Origin: UBA1952 sp965246905
Lineage (GTDB): Bacteria > Bacteroidota > Bacteroidia > Chitinophagales > Chitinophagaceae
Assembly (NCBI GenBank): GCA_965246905.1
Contig: CBDFFZ010000014.1
Span: forward strand, 248,001 to 312,000
Direction of reading: 5' to 3'
DNA length: 64,000 nucleotides
The notes below the pieces were generated by a model. That model was not told the DNA's origin. It made no database searches and was given only the letters and a program-made list of their open reading frames with translations. The first letter of the stretch is position 1; each line of letters begins with the position of its first letter. Positions 50,767 through 58,795 of this stretch are shown here, piece after piece. A program made the translations under genes and the position numbers.

Positions 50767-52731
50767 TTAATAGAGCGTACCGCTACAGCATATCTCCGTA
50801 CCGTTGCCTGCCGATGAGGTGATAGCACAGCAGCCCTGCACGCTTTCCATACGCCGCCGCATATTGCCCAGGCCATTGCCGCCGCCCTGCACAACGCCTT
50901 CTTCAATTCCCCTGCCATCATCATTAATACAAAACCGATAAGTGCCGCGATCTACCTGTAATGCAATATGCACCTGCTTTGCGCCGGAATATTTTACCAC
51001 ATTGTTCAGCGCTTCTTTCATTACGAGGTACAGGTTGCGTTTCAGCTCAGGGTTCATATGCACATCAACGCCGGTATCCGGAAAATCAATAGTGTAGCTG
51101 AATGCCGTATCTGCAAAGAACTTATTGATATGGCTGCGCATATAGGCCAGCAGGCTTGCCAGGCTGTCGTTTTGCGGATTAACCGTCCAGATGATCTCGC
51201 CGAGCTTGGTAACTGTTTCGCGGGATGAATCGGTTATCTTCTCCAACAAGCCGGGCATGTCTTGGTATTCATCTTTTTTCATCTTCGCCTTTGCAAGCTC
51301 GCTCACCCAGGATATGCGGGTGAGCTCCGAAGAGATATCATCATGAATATCCTGCGAGATACGGCTGCGGATCATTTCATTTTCCTTCAGCTTTTCGGCA
51401 GTAATAAGTTGCTGCTGCGTGGCGCGCAGGTCCTGCAGCGTAGAGTTTAGCTCATGGTTAGCTACATCCAGCTCTTCCGTATGCTGCTCTACTTTTTTCT
51501 TCTCGATGCTCAACTGGCCATTCAGGTCTTTCTGCACCCGGTAGTTGCGGAATACGACGCCGATCACAGCCAGCAGCAACCCGATACCTACAATAAAGAA
51601 GCCGCGCTCATTGCGTTTTTTCGCCACGGCCAGCCGGTCTATTTCTATCTGCTTGTCTTTAAGCTCTACGGCACGCTGGGTTTCGAGGCCGGCGATCTTC
51701 GTATTGTTCTCGATATTGTAAAGGCTGTCCTGAACCGCTGTATATTGTTGGTAAGCGGCAAGTGCAGCCTGATAATCGCCCTGCAAAACCAGCGCCTCAG
51801 AGAGATAGCGCGAAAGCTCCGGGATGGCTTCGTTAAAACGCGATGACCGGCAGGCGATAATGCCTTTACGGAGATATTCAACACCTTTGGCAAGATTGGC
51901 GCTCCGGCTGGCATACACGAGGCTGTCGGGCCTGGGAGCCGTTCTGTCCCTGGCCATATCAACGTATATTTCGCCAATATTGCCGAGGTTGGCAGCCACG
52001 CTTTGCTGATCGCCCTCTTCGCCAGCCAGGCGCAGCCCCCGGAAGCAATAGACCAGCGCAGCAGGATACTGCTTCATCAGCAAATAAGTGGCGGCAATAT
52101 TACCGGTTTGTGTGCAGACCGCTCCTCTGTTCTTCGTGGTTTCTGCAATGCTCAGCGCCCTCTTTCTGAATTCAAGTGCCTCATTATACCTACCCTGTGC
52201 CTCATATACATTCCCGATATTGCCCAACGCCGACCGGATCCTTTCCTTGGAATTCCGCTCTTCTGCAATCTTCAGCGCTTTAAAATAATACTCCAGCGCT
52301 TTCGGGTAATCCTTCTGCATCTTATATATAATGCCAATATTGCCCGATACTACGCCTATCCCTTCCTTATTATTAAGTCCTTCCCATACTTTCAAAGATT
52401 TAAAAAAGGCATCCAGCGCTTGCGGGTTAAGCCCTTTCCCCTGGTAATTATTGCCGATGTTGTTGTAAGCATTACCAATACCAATACTCCACCCGATCTT
52501 ACGGGCAAGTGCAAGATCTTTTTCTGCCCAGCGCAATCCTTCATCAGGGTTTACCGAATTGTATTCAGCGGCAATTTCATCTAAAAGCTTTGCTCCGCTG
52601 GTGTCATCCTTCGATTTGGGTACTTCGGCCAGGAGGGAATCTATAAGTGCCCGGCCTTGTTTTTTCTGTGCATACAAGCTAATGCTGCCTGCCATCAATA
52701 TCAACACCAATATTGCCTTTGCGCTTTTCAT
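50767..52731 (-). CDS. TPR-sensor histidine kinase, HisKA_3 class
   Basis: The 654-residue protein has a Sec signal (ILVLILMAGSISLYAQ). A periplasmic TPR array (about 45-335, repeated NIGxxYxxxGxYxxALExxxKAL) is followed by a coiled coil, one membrane helix (FFIVGIGLLLAVIGVVF, 378-394) and a second coiled coil. The kinase has His463 in RISQDIHDDISSELTRI (NarX/DesK class) and an ATPase with NGLGNMRRRM. HisKA_3 kinases signal to NarL-type regulators, and one closes the export operon (42452-43087). The TPR array could bind the exported pentapeptides. Two peptide genes follow on the same strand. Confidence 0.9.
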   Translation of the reverse strand: MKSAKAILVLILMAGSISLYAQKKQGRALIDSLLAEVPKSKDDTSGAKLLDEIAAEYNSVNPDEGLRWAEKDLALARKIGWSIGIGNAYNNIGNNYQGKGLNPQALDAFFKSLKVWEGLNNKEGIGVVSGNIGIIYKMQKDYPKALEYYFKALKIAEERNSKERIRSALGNIGNVYEAQGRYNEALEFRKRALSIAETTKNRGAVCTQTGNIAATYLLMKQYPAALVYCFRGLRLAGEEGDQQSVAANLGNIGEIYVDMARDRTAPRPDSLVYASRSANLAKGVEYLRKGIIACRSSRFNEAIPELSRYLSEALVLQGDYQAALAAYQQYTAVQDSLYNIENNTKIAGLETQRAVELKDKQIEIDRLAVAKKRNERGFFIVGIGLLLAVIGVVFRNYRVQKDLNGQLSIEKKKVEQHTEELDVANHELNSTLQDLRATQQQLITAEKLKENEMIRSRISQDIHDDISSELTRISWVSELAKAKMKKDEYQDMPGLLEKITDSSRETVTKLGEIIWTVNPQNDSLASLLAYMRSHINKFFADTAFSYTIDFPDTGVDVHMNPELKRNLYLVMKEALNNVVKYSGAKQVHIALQVDRGTYRFCINDDGRGIEEGVVQGGGNGLGNMRRRMESVQGCCAITSSAGNGTEICCSGTLY

Positions 52732-52750
52732 TGATTGCCGATTCAGAAGA

Positions 52751-52758
52751 CAAACCTA
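52751..52758 (-). promoter_or_regulatory. promoter -7 box of the TPR kinase gene
   Basis: On the minus strand TAGGTTTG fits TAnnTTTG exactly, 19 bases upstream of the ATG. A T-run ending TTTGC lies about 15 bases further upstream. Confidence 0.5.
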
Positions 52759-52817
52759 ATCTTTTGAAGCAAAAAAAACAGATGTAGTGCGAATTAATTC
52801 GATCAACGGTAACCGGT

Positions 52818-52868
52818 TTCGTTAAGTGAAAGGCCGTATCCGTTAAGTGGCAGGGCTTATCCGTTAAT
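52818..52868 (+). promoter_or_regulatory. three LytTR-type operator repeats at 21-bp spacing
   Basis: TTCGTTAAG (52818-52826), TCCGTTAAG (52839-52847) and TCCGTTAAT (52860-52868) are direct repeats exactly 21 bases apart, that is 9 bp with 12-bp gaps. The last two match the published LytTR consensus [TA][AC][CA]GTTN[AG][TG] fully and the first has one mismatch. A weak fourth (TTCGATCAA at 52798) is possible. Confidence 0.8.
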
Positions 52869-52897
52869 ACTTCCAACAACTGCCCTTCCCGGCATAG

Positions 52898-52905
52898 TAC
52901 TATTG
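52898..52905 (+). promoter_or_regulatory. promoter -7 box of the x-M-N peptide cluster
   Basis: TACTATTG fits TAnnTTTG except one base and is followed by CATCAGAAACAA, shared with the other peptide promoters (TTGCATCA at 56333 and, on the minus strand, near 50664). It is 38 bases after the start of the last LytTR repeat and 35 bases before the first peptide ATG. Confidence 0.7.
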
Positions 52906-52940
52906 CATCAGAAACAATCACAAACAAAAAAACAAAGCAC

Positions 52941-53003
52941 ATGAAAAAGCTAACAGCAGCAGAAACAACGAGCATTAACGGCGGTGGATTAAGAATGAAT
53001 TAA
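52941..53003 (+). CDS. 20-aa double-Gly precursor peptide, core GLRMN
   Basis: It encodes leader MKKLTAAETTSINGG and core GLRMN. First of three peptide genes upstream of the LytS-type TPR kinase at 53361. The region before the ATG (AACAAAGCAC) resembles that of the other copies. All three cores of this group end in Met-Asn and have a basic residue in the middle. Confidence 0.88.
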   Translation: MKKLTAAETTSINGGGLRMN

Positions 53004-53045
53004 TCATTCCTATTGTCAATTTCTTTAACCAACAAAACAAAACAC

Positions 53046-53108
53046 ATGAAAAAGCTAACAACAACAGAAATCCAAACCATAAATGGTGGTGGAATGAAGA
53101 TGAACTAA
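53046..53108 (+). CDS. 20-aa double-Gly precursor peptide, core GMKMN
   Basis: It encodes leader MKKLTTTEIQTINGG and core GMKMN. It lies 42 bases after the GLRMN gene, with a repeated A-rich leader AACCAACAAAACAAAACAC before the ATG. Probably a tandem duplicate whose core has changed (Leu to Met, Arg to Lys) while leader landmarks and the final Asn are kept. Confidence 0.88.
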   Translation: MKKLTTTEIQTINGGGMKMN

Positions 53109-53156
53109 CCATCTCCAGCCAAAAAATTTTTTTTAACCAATAAAACAAAAAAACAC

Positions 53157-53219
53157 ATGAAAAAGCTAACAGCAACAGAAGCCCAATCCGTAAATGGTGG
53201 CGGAATGAGGATGAACTAA
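53157..53219 (+). CDS. 20-aa double-Gly precursor peptide, core GMRMN
   Basis: It encodes leader MKKLTATEAQSVNGG and core GMRMN. Third gene of the cluster, 48 bases after the second, and followed 31 bases later by an intrinsic terminator that separates the peptides from the kinase gene. Confidence 0.88.
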   Translation: MKKLTATEAQSVNGGGMRMN

Positions 53220-53250
53220 TCATCCTTTATCACCAGATCTTAAATTGCTT

Positions 53251-53284
53251 AAAAACCCGGCTGCTTAATCGTGCCGGGTTTTTT
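53251..53284 (+). terminator. terminator between x-M-N peptides and kinase
   Basis: AACCCGGC pairs with GCCGGGTT around an 11-base loop and is followed by TTTT. It would limit read-through from the strong peptide promoter into the kinase gene. Confidence 0.85.
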
Positions 53285-53360
53285 GGACTTTGATCTATTT
53301 ATTAAATATTAGCCGCCACATAGGCGCTTTATTATTTTTAATGCGGCATCCGCTTCAGAT

Positions 53361-55382
53361 ATGCAACTAATGAGAACCAACACGAAGAGAAATTGCCTGT
53401 TATGGTGCGTGCTGACGCTTGAGGCCGTATTTGGAGGTACCCAACAGGTGATGGCACAGAAACAGCGGCTTTTCGATTCACTGATACGCGCGGCAGTGTC
53501 AGCGCAGACAGATACCATACGGGCAAAGCTGCTCAATTCTATAGCAAACAGATATGAAGAAATCAATCTGGATAGCGCTATCCATTATGCATTAAAATCG
53601 CTTGCGGTTGCTGAGAAAGCTGATTGGAATAAAGGAAAAGCAATAGCCTTTAATACGCTCGGAGTTTGCGAGGTATTTAAGGCCAACTATGCGAAGGGCA
53701 CTGAATACTGGAACCGCGGATTAAAGATTTACCAGGAGATGAATGATAAAAAGGGAATGCTGATCATTATCGGAAACTTCGGCAACCTGTATGTTTTCCA
53801 GGCAGATTATGCACGAGCACTTGAGCAGAATTTTCTGGCACTGAAGTATGCGGAAGAAACCGGAGATAAAATGAGTATTGCAATTAATTACGGCAATATC
53901 GCATCTGCTTACGAGTATCTTGATGAGCACGACAAGGCGATCAAATATAACCTTATGGCACTGAAGGGCTACCAGGAATTGCAGGATACTCCCGATGTAG
54001 CGCTTGTATGTGGCAACCTCGGCAACACCTATATGAGCAAGCATTTATTCAATGAGGCACTAAGCTACCAGCAACGCGCACTTGCCACACACAATAGGCT
54101 GGAGGACAAAGAAAGTATAGCTCGCGATCTGCTCAATATTGGTAACATTTATAACAATCTGCACCAATACAGTAAAGCACTCGCGTCTTACTTCAGCGGG
54201 CTGGATAATGCCCGCCAGATTGATTTTCGAACGGTGCAGGCAAATATCCTGATGAGTATCGGGGAAGTCTATACGTTCCTGGCAAAAGATTCCGTAGCTG
54301 CCGCACAAGACGCAATAATCCCGCAGGAGATGCGTGCCAGATACAGCATTCCATCGGATAAAAAAGGATTTCTGAATACAGCGATAAAGCTTATAAGAGA
54401 AGGGCTTGCTATCGATTCCGCCGCAAATAATCCGGCCGGCCTGGCGCACGGCTACAAATATCTTGCAGATGCACAGGGAGATGCAGGCCTGCTTGCCGAA
54501 GCGCTGAAAAGCAAGGATAATTTTATCCGCTTCAACGACTCGGTTTACGCTACAGGTGCCCGTGTAAAAGTTGCCAACCTGGAAACCCGTCGCGAGCTGG
54601 AGCTCAAAGACAAGCAGATAGAAATAGACCACCTTGCAGTAGCTAAAAAGCGTAATGAGCGCGGGTTCTTTATTGCCGGCATTATCCTGATGCTCGTTGT
54701 GATCGGCGCCGTATTCCGGAATATGAAACTGAGATCCGCACGGGAGCTGAGTGAGAATAAGCTCAATGCATTCCAGGCGCGGATGAACCCGCATTTCATC
54801 TTCAACTCACTCAACTCCATACAATCTTTGGTGCTGAATAATGAAACCATCAATTCCATAAAATATCTTTCCGAATTCTCTAAGCTCATGCGCCAAATCC
54901 TGGACAGCTCTGCTAAAAGCAAAGTACTGCTGAAGACGGAGATCCAGATGCTGCGCTCCTACATAGAACTGGAGCAGCTGCGCTTTGAGCGCTTTACCTA
55001 TGAGATCACTATTGCGGACAATATTACCAGCGAAGGCATCGAGATACCGGCAATGATCATCCAGCCATTCGTTGAAAATGCCATCATACACGGCATCCTC
55101 CCAAAACGTGACGCCGGCTTGCTATCAGTGGCATTCCGAAAGGAAGACGCCCGCATCATCTGCACAATCGATGATAATGGCATTGGCCGCGAAAAATCTG
55201 CCGGGCTGAACAGCGGGCGGAGCAAAGAGCACCAGTCGCACGGCATAAGCATTGCGGTAAACCGGCTTGCGCTGCTGGGCAAAGCGCGAAAAGGGGAGGC
55301 CAATAAAGTCGTTTATATCGATAAGAAAGAATCCGGCATTGCTACCGGCACTACCGTAATCCTGCAAATACCCATTCTATGA
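53361..55382 (+). CDS. TPR-sensor histidine kinase, LytS (His_kinase) class, module 2
   Basis: The 673-residue protein has a hydrophobic N-terminal signal region (residues 10-32, ending VMAQ) and about six periplasmic TPR units (about 90-400, e.g. IIGNFGNLYVFQADYARALEQN). A coiled coil with LELKDKQIEIDHLAVAKKRNERG, a membrane helix (436-453) and the kinase follow. Phospho-His478 is in QARMNPHFIFNSLNSIQSL, and the ATPase has PFVENAIIHG and DDNGIGREKS. This class works with LytTR regulators, and the next gene is one, overlapping by 4 nt. The coiled coil and helix are nearly identical to those of the other two TPR kinases, whereas the TPR arrays differ more. Confidence 0.92.
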   Translation: MQLMRTNTKRNCLLWCVLTLEAVFGGTQQVMAQKQRLFDSLIRAAVSAQTDTIRAKLLNSIANRYEEINLDSAIHYALKSLAVAEKADWNKGKAIAFNTLGVCEVFKANYAKGTEYWNRGLKIYQEMNDKKGMLIIIGNFGNLYVFQADYARALEQNFLALKYAEETGDKMSIAINYGNIASAYEYLDEHDKAIKYNLMALKGYQELQDTPDVALVCGNLGNTYMSKHLFNEALSYQQRALATHNRLEDKESIARDLLNIGNIYNNLHQYSKALASYFSGLDNARQIDFRTVQANILMSIGEVYTFLAKDSVAAAQDAIIPQEMRARYSIPSDKKGFLNTAIKLIREGLAIDSAANNPAGLAHGYKYLADAQGDAGLLAEALKSKDNFIRFNDSVYATGARVKVANLETRRELELKDKQIEIDHLAVAKKRNERGFFIAGIILMLVVIGAVFRNMKLRSARELSENKLNAFQARMNPHFIFNSLNSIQSLVLNNETINSIKYLSEFSKLMRQILDSSAKSKVLLKTEIQMLRSYIELEQLRFERFTYEITIADNITSEGIEIPAMIIQPFVENAIIHGILPKRDAGLLSVAFRKEDARIICTIDDNGIGREKSAGLNSGRSKEHQSHGISIAVNRLALLGKARKGEANKVVYIDKKESGIATGTTVILQIPIL

Positions 55383-56131
55383 ACCTGATGAAAACGATCA
55401 TTGTAGAAGATGAAGCCCGCAGCCGCGAGATGCTGCGCAAGATGGTGGAAATGTTTTGCCCCGAAGTAAAGATCATGGGCGTGGCCGAATCCGTACCGGC
55501 GGCGGTATTACTAATCAAGGAAGTGCGCCCGGATATCATCCTGCTGGATATTGAGCTGCATCCGGATAAATGCTTCGATATCTTTCCGCAGCTTGATAAC
55601 CTTGACTTTGAGGTGATCTTTACTACGGCTTATAAGAACTATGCGATTGAGGCCATCAAGTACGGCGCACTCGATTATCTGCTGAAGCCAATCGATATGA
55701 CGGAGCTCAAGACCGCTATTGATAAAGCGATACAAAAGCGTAGCTCGATGCAGGAGAACACGCTGCTCAAAAAATTTCTGGGCGATTTGCGCCCCGCCGG
55801 GGCTTCTCGTATCGCCCTCAGCACCAGCGATGGCATTATTTACGCAGAGGTAGCCCGGATAAGCCGCTGCGAAGCTAAAGGCCCGTACACCAATATCTTT
55901 TTTAAAGACGGCACCAAGATCATGACCAGCAAAAACCTTAAAGAATATGAAGGTGCACTTGGCACACACCGGTTCATGCGCGTGCATAATTCCCACCTGA
56001 TAAATCTTGCGGAAGTGGCTAAGTATGTAAAGGCAGATGGCGGTTATATAGAGATGAAGGATGGAAGCCAGTTACCCGTATCTACAGGTAATAAGGAAGC
56101 TTTCTTTGAAGAGATGAAACGGATGGTATAG
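55379..56131 (+). CDS. LytTR response regulator, module 2
   Basis: The 250-residue regulator has a receiver (VEDEARSREM, phospho-acceptor in IILLDIELHPDKC, Lys in YLLKPID) and a LytTR DNA-binding domain (about 140-250: ISRCEAKGPYTNIFFKDG, EYEGALGTHRFMRVHNSHLINLAEV). The ATG overlaps the kinase stop (ATGA). LytTR proteins bind pairs of 9-bp direct repeats about 21 bp apart, exactly what lies upstream of the x-M-N peptide genes. Autoinduction of the peptide cluster is therefore likely but inferred. Confidence 0.93.
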   Translation: MNLMKTIIVEDEARSREMLRKMVEMFCPEVKIMGVAESVPAAVLLIKEVRPDIILLDIELHPDKCFDIFPQLDNLDFEVIFTTAYKNYAIEAIKYGALDYLLKPIDMTELKTAIDKAIQKRSSMQENTLLKKFLGDLRPAGASRIALSTSDGIIYAEVARISRCEAKGPYTNIFFKDGTKIMTSKNLKEYEGALGTHRFMRVHNSHLINLAEVAKYVKADGGYIEMKDGSQLPVSTGNKEAFFEEMKRMV

Positions 56132-56162
56132 ACAAGCGGCAATTCCTGTTTTCCAGGGCAGC

Positions 56163-56185
56163 CCGGCAACTATTGCCGGCTTTTT
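56163..56185 (+). terminator. intrinsic terminator after module 2
   Basis: CCGGCAA pairs with TTGCCGG around CTA, followed by CTTTTTAG, about 30 bases after the regulator stop codon. Confidence 0.85.
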
Positions 56186-56246
56186 AGTTGTTTAGATGTG
56201 CTACGCGAGGGCTCGGTTTCTTGTGAGCCATCAGGCATTCAAGAAA

Positions 56247-56300
56247 TTCTACAAACTCAAAACGGGCATCTACCAAGTGAAAACACGTATCTGCCAATCG
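56247..56300 (+). promoter_or_regulatory. three operator repeats at 21-bp spacing, module 3
   Basis: TTCTACAAACTC (56247), ATCTACCAAGTG (56268) and ATCTGCCAATCG (56289) are direct repeats at exactly 21-bp spacing, consensus aTCTaCCAAgtG. The sequence differs from the module 2 repeats, but the number, spacing and distance to the promoter (39 versus 38 bases) agree. It is the likely binding site of the LytTR regulator at 58796-59539. Confidence 0.72.
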
Positions 56301-56327
56301 GGCTGCAATATGCCCTCCCGGCCATAG

Positions 56328-56335
56328 TATCATTG
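56328..56335 (+). promoter_or_regulatory. promoter -7 box of the x-L-N peptide cluster
   Basis: TATCATTG, followed by CATCACAAACAACAACAAAC, closely parallels the promoter at 52898-52905. The upstream words CCTCCCGGCCATAG and CTTCCCGGCATAG are also shared. Confidence 0.7.
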
Positions 56336-56372
56336 CATCACAAACAACAACAAACACTAAAAAACTAACAAC

Positions 56373-56435
56373 ATGAAAAAACTAACAGCAACAGAAACAC
56401 AGACAGTGAACGGCGGCGGAGTTAAGCTCAACTAA
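56373..56435 (+). CDS. 20-aa double-Gly precursor peptide, core GVKLN
   Basis: It encodes leader MKKLTATETQTVNGG and core GVKLN. First of three peptide genes upstream of the TPR kinase at 56778. The leader is closest to the consensus of all eight. The cores of this group end in Leu-Asn, unlike Met-Asn in module 2. Confidence 0.88.
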   Translation: MKKLTATETQTVNGGGVKLN

Positions 56436-56481
56436 GCCAGCTACGGTACATCCTCAGTTTAATTTTTAAAAAACAACAATC

Positions 56482-56544
56482 ATGAAAAAGCTAACAAACA
56501 CAGAAGCGCAAACAGTAAACGGTGGCGGCTTACGGCTCAACTAA
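56482..56544 (+). CDS. 20-aa double-Gly precursor peptide, core GLRLN
   Basis: It encodes leader MKKLTNTEAQTVNGG and core GLRLN. It lies 46 bases after the GVKLN gene, with the A-rich pre-start AAAAAACAACAATC repeated before the third gene. Confidence 0.88.
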   Translation: MKKLTNTEAQTVNGGGLRLN

Positions 56545-56596
56545 GCCAACAACGGCACATCCACTTTAATCTTTCCAAAAAACAAAAACAACAATC

Positions 56597-56659
56597 ATGA
56601 AAAAGCTAACAGCAATAGAAACACAAACCGTAAATGGCGGCGGACTTAAACTCAACTGA
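56597..56659 (+). CDS. 20-aa double-Gly precursor peptide, core GLKLN
   Basis: It encodes leader MKKLTAIETQTVNGG and core GLKLN. It lies 52 bases after the GLRLN gene and ends in TGA. A perfect palindromic terminator follows before the kinase gene. Confidence 0.88.
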   Translation: MKKLTAIETQTVNGGGLKLN

Positions 56660-56690
56660 TTTTTGCCTGAGCATCCGGAATATGAAAATC

Positions 56691-56727
56691 AAGGCCGGGC
56701 AATTGCCCGGCCTTGTTGTATTTTTCG
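56691..56727 (+). terminator. terminator between x-L-N peptides and kinase
   Basis: AAGGCCGGGCAA is followed at once by its complement TTGCCCGGCCTT, a perfect 24-base palindrome, then GTTGTATTTTTC. Same position relative to peptides and kinase as 53251-53284. Confidence 0.85.
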
Positions 56728-56777
56728 CACAGCGTTATACTGCCTCTTATTTATTCATCTTTTAGCTGCGCGAGCAC

Positions 56778-58790
56778 ATGAAATTTTTCTTTAGTGGAAA
56801 ACTTCTTTCAGGAAGCATTATCGTATTCGCAATGCTCCTTCTTTCGTCACCGGTATCAGCGAGAAAGCAGGGCCAGGAGCTGATAGATTCCCTGGTGCTG
56901 GTGATCGGTAAAATGAAACCGGATACCACGAAGGCCTATCTGCTTGCCAGTATCGGTAACGAGTACAGCAGCATTGATCCGGATAAAGGGCTTAGCTATA
57001 CAAATCAGGCACTGGCACTTTCTACGACGATAGGCTGGGATAAAGGCATAGCCACGGCTTACAATATTCTCGGAATATGCTGTTATTACAAATCAGAAAA
57101 TCCTGCTGCGCTCCGGTATTGGGATAAAGGCATGGTCATCTTCAGGCGCACCGGTGATAAAAATGGCATCCTGAAAATTATCGGTAATATCAGTTCCATC
57201 TATACCGTAGAAGGCAACTATGCCAAAGCAATTGAGCTTTGCTTCGAAGCATTGAAATACGCCGAGGAGCTGAACGATACGAATAGTATTGCCATAAACC
57301 TGGGGAACATCGGTGCCAATTACGGCTACATTAAAAATAATATAAAGGCGCTGGAGTATTATAAGAAAGCAGTGGCGATGTTCATGAGCCTTGGCGATAA
57401 GCAGAGCGCGGCCATATTCTTAGGCAATATCGGCAATACCTACAGCAATATGACGCTGCCCGGAGATGCCATCAGATATACAGATAGTGCGCTGAAGCTC
57501 AATGAGATGAGCGGTGACAATGAGGGCATTACACGTAGCCTGAACAACCTGGGGAACATGTATAACGACCTCGGGAATTACGATAAGGCCATTAATTATG
57601 TATTCAAAGCCCTTGCACGTGCGCGGAAATATGGGTTTAAGGCCCAAGAGGTAAGTGCCATTAGCCATATCGGCGAAACACTCCTCCAGTTTGCATCCGA
57701 CTCAACACCGCAAAAAAAGTGTCTTTCCTTTCCCGGCCATCATACCCCATGGTGCCTGCCTGCCGATAAAGCAGCCGTGCTCGATACTGCTATATACTTT
57801 TTAAAGCAGGGCCTGGCTATGAGCACCGATATCAGCGACCTCAACCAGTTGCAGGCCAATTATCATTTCCTTTCTGAGGCCGAAGCACTTACCGGAAATT
57901 ACAAAGAAGCGTTCGAAAACCACAAGCAGTACATGCGCATCAAAGACTCCGTTTTCTCATCCGACAATAAAATAAAGATCGCCAACCTCGAAACGCAGCG
58001 GGAGCTGGAGCTCAAAGACAAGCAGATCATCATCGACCGACTCGAAGTAGCTAAGAAACGCAATGAGCGTGCTCTATTCGGAGCCGCACTTTTACTGCTG
58101 CTGATCATCGCTGTGTTCGTTGTCCGCAACATCCGCCTCTCCACTGCCAAAGAGCTTAGCGAGAACAAGCTCAATGCTTTCCAGGCGCGGATGAACCCGC
58201 ATTTTATCTTCAATTCCCTGAGCTCCATTCAGTCGCTCATCCTCAATAATGAAACCGAATCTTCTATAGATTACCTGTCGGAATTTTCCATTCTTATGCG
58301 GCAGATCTTAGATAATTCAGGGCAGAGTAAAGTAACACTCAAAACGGAAATCGATATGCTGCGCTCCTATATAGCGCTCGAGCACCTGCGCTTCGACGGC
58401 TTCAGCAGGAATATTACCGTAGCCGGAAACATCAATGAGGAAGCCCTGCATGTGCCGGGCATGGTGGTGCAGCCTTTTGTGGAGAATGCCATCCTCCACG
58501 GCCTTGTATCCAGGGGCGATGCCGGCCGCCTCGATGTATCTTTTGAGCGGGATGAAAAGCACGTTATCTGTACGGTTGAGGACAATGGCGTGGGCAGGGT
58601 GCGCAGCGGCGAGATCAACAGGAAGCGCAGCAGGAGCCGCCAATCGCACGGCACAGCCATTGCCACCAACCGCCTTACGCTTTTGAATGATAAGAAAAAA
58701 GGCCTCGTCAATAAGGTCGAGTACACAGACAAGATGGAAAACGGTATTGCCGCCGGAACCAAAGTAACTATCTACCTCCCCATACTCTGA
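56778..58790 (+). CDS. TPR-sensor histidine kinase, LytS (His_kinase) class, module 3
   Basis: The 670-residue protein has a Sec signal (SIIVFAMLLLSSPVSA) and a periplasmic TPR array (for example NLGNIGANYGYIKNNIKALEYYKKA and NNLGNMYNDLGNYDKAINYVFKA). The coiled coil LELKDKQIIIDRLEVAKKRNERA, one membrane helix (LFGAALLLLLIIAVFVV) and the kinase with phospho-His in QARMNPHFIFNSLSSIQSL follow. It is a full-length paralogue of the module 2 kinase. The sensor parts have drifted more than the helix and kinase, as expected if they read different ligands. The regulator gene follows after 5 bases. Confidence 0.92.
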   Translation: MKFFFSGKLLSGSIIVFAMLLLSSPVSARKQGQELIDSLVLVIGKMKPDTTKAYLLASIGNEYSSIDPDKGLSYTNQALALSTTIGWDKGIATAYNILGICCYYKSENPAALRYWDKGMVIFRRTGDKNGILKIIGNISSIYTVEGNYAKAIELCFEALKYAEELNDTNSIAINLGNIGANYGYIKNNIKALEYYKKAVAMFMSLGDKQSAAIFLGNIGNTYSNMTLPGDAIRYTDSALKLNEMSGDNEGITRSLNNLGNMYNDLGNYDKAINYVFKALARARKYGFKAQEVSAISHIGETLLQFASDSTPQKKCLSFPGHHTPWCLPADKAAVLDTAIYFLKQGLAMSTDISDLNQLQANYHFLSEAEALTGNYKEAFENHKQYMRIKDSVFSSDNKIKIANLETQRELELKDKQIIIDRLEVAKKRNERALFGAALLLLLIIAVFVVRNIRLSTAKELSENKLNAFQARMNPHFIFNSLSSIQSLILNNETESSIDYLSEFSILMRQILDNSGQSKVTLKTEIDMLRSYIALEHLRFDGFSRNITVAGNINEEALHVPGMVVQPFVENAILHGLVSRGDAGRLDVSFERDEKHVICTVEDNGVGRVRSGEINRKRSRSRQSHGTAIATNRLTLLNDKKKGLVNKVEYTDKMENGIAAGTKVTIYLPIL

Positions 58791-58795
58791 CTATC

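Noticed and set aside
50470..56659. Peptides as ordinary class II bacteriocins or lanthipeptides
   Set aside because: Cores are five residues without Cys, and Ser occurs only once. No lanthionine enzyme or immunity gene is seen. A toxic role cannot be excluded but fits less well than signalling.
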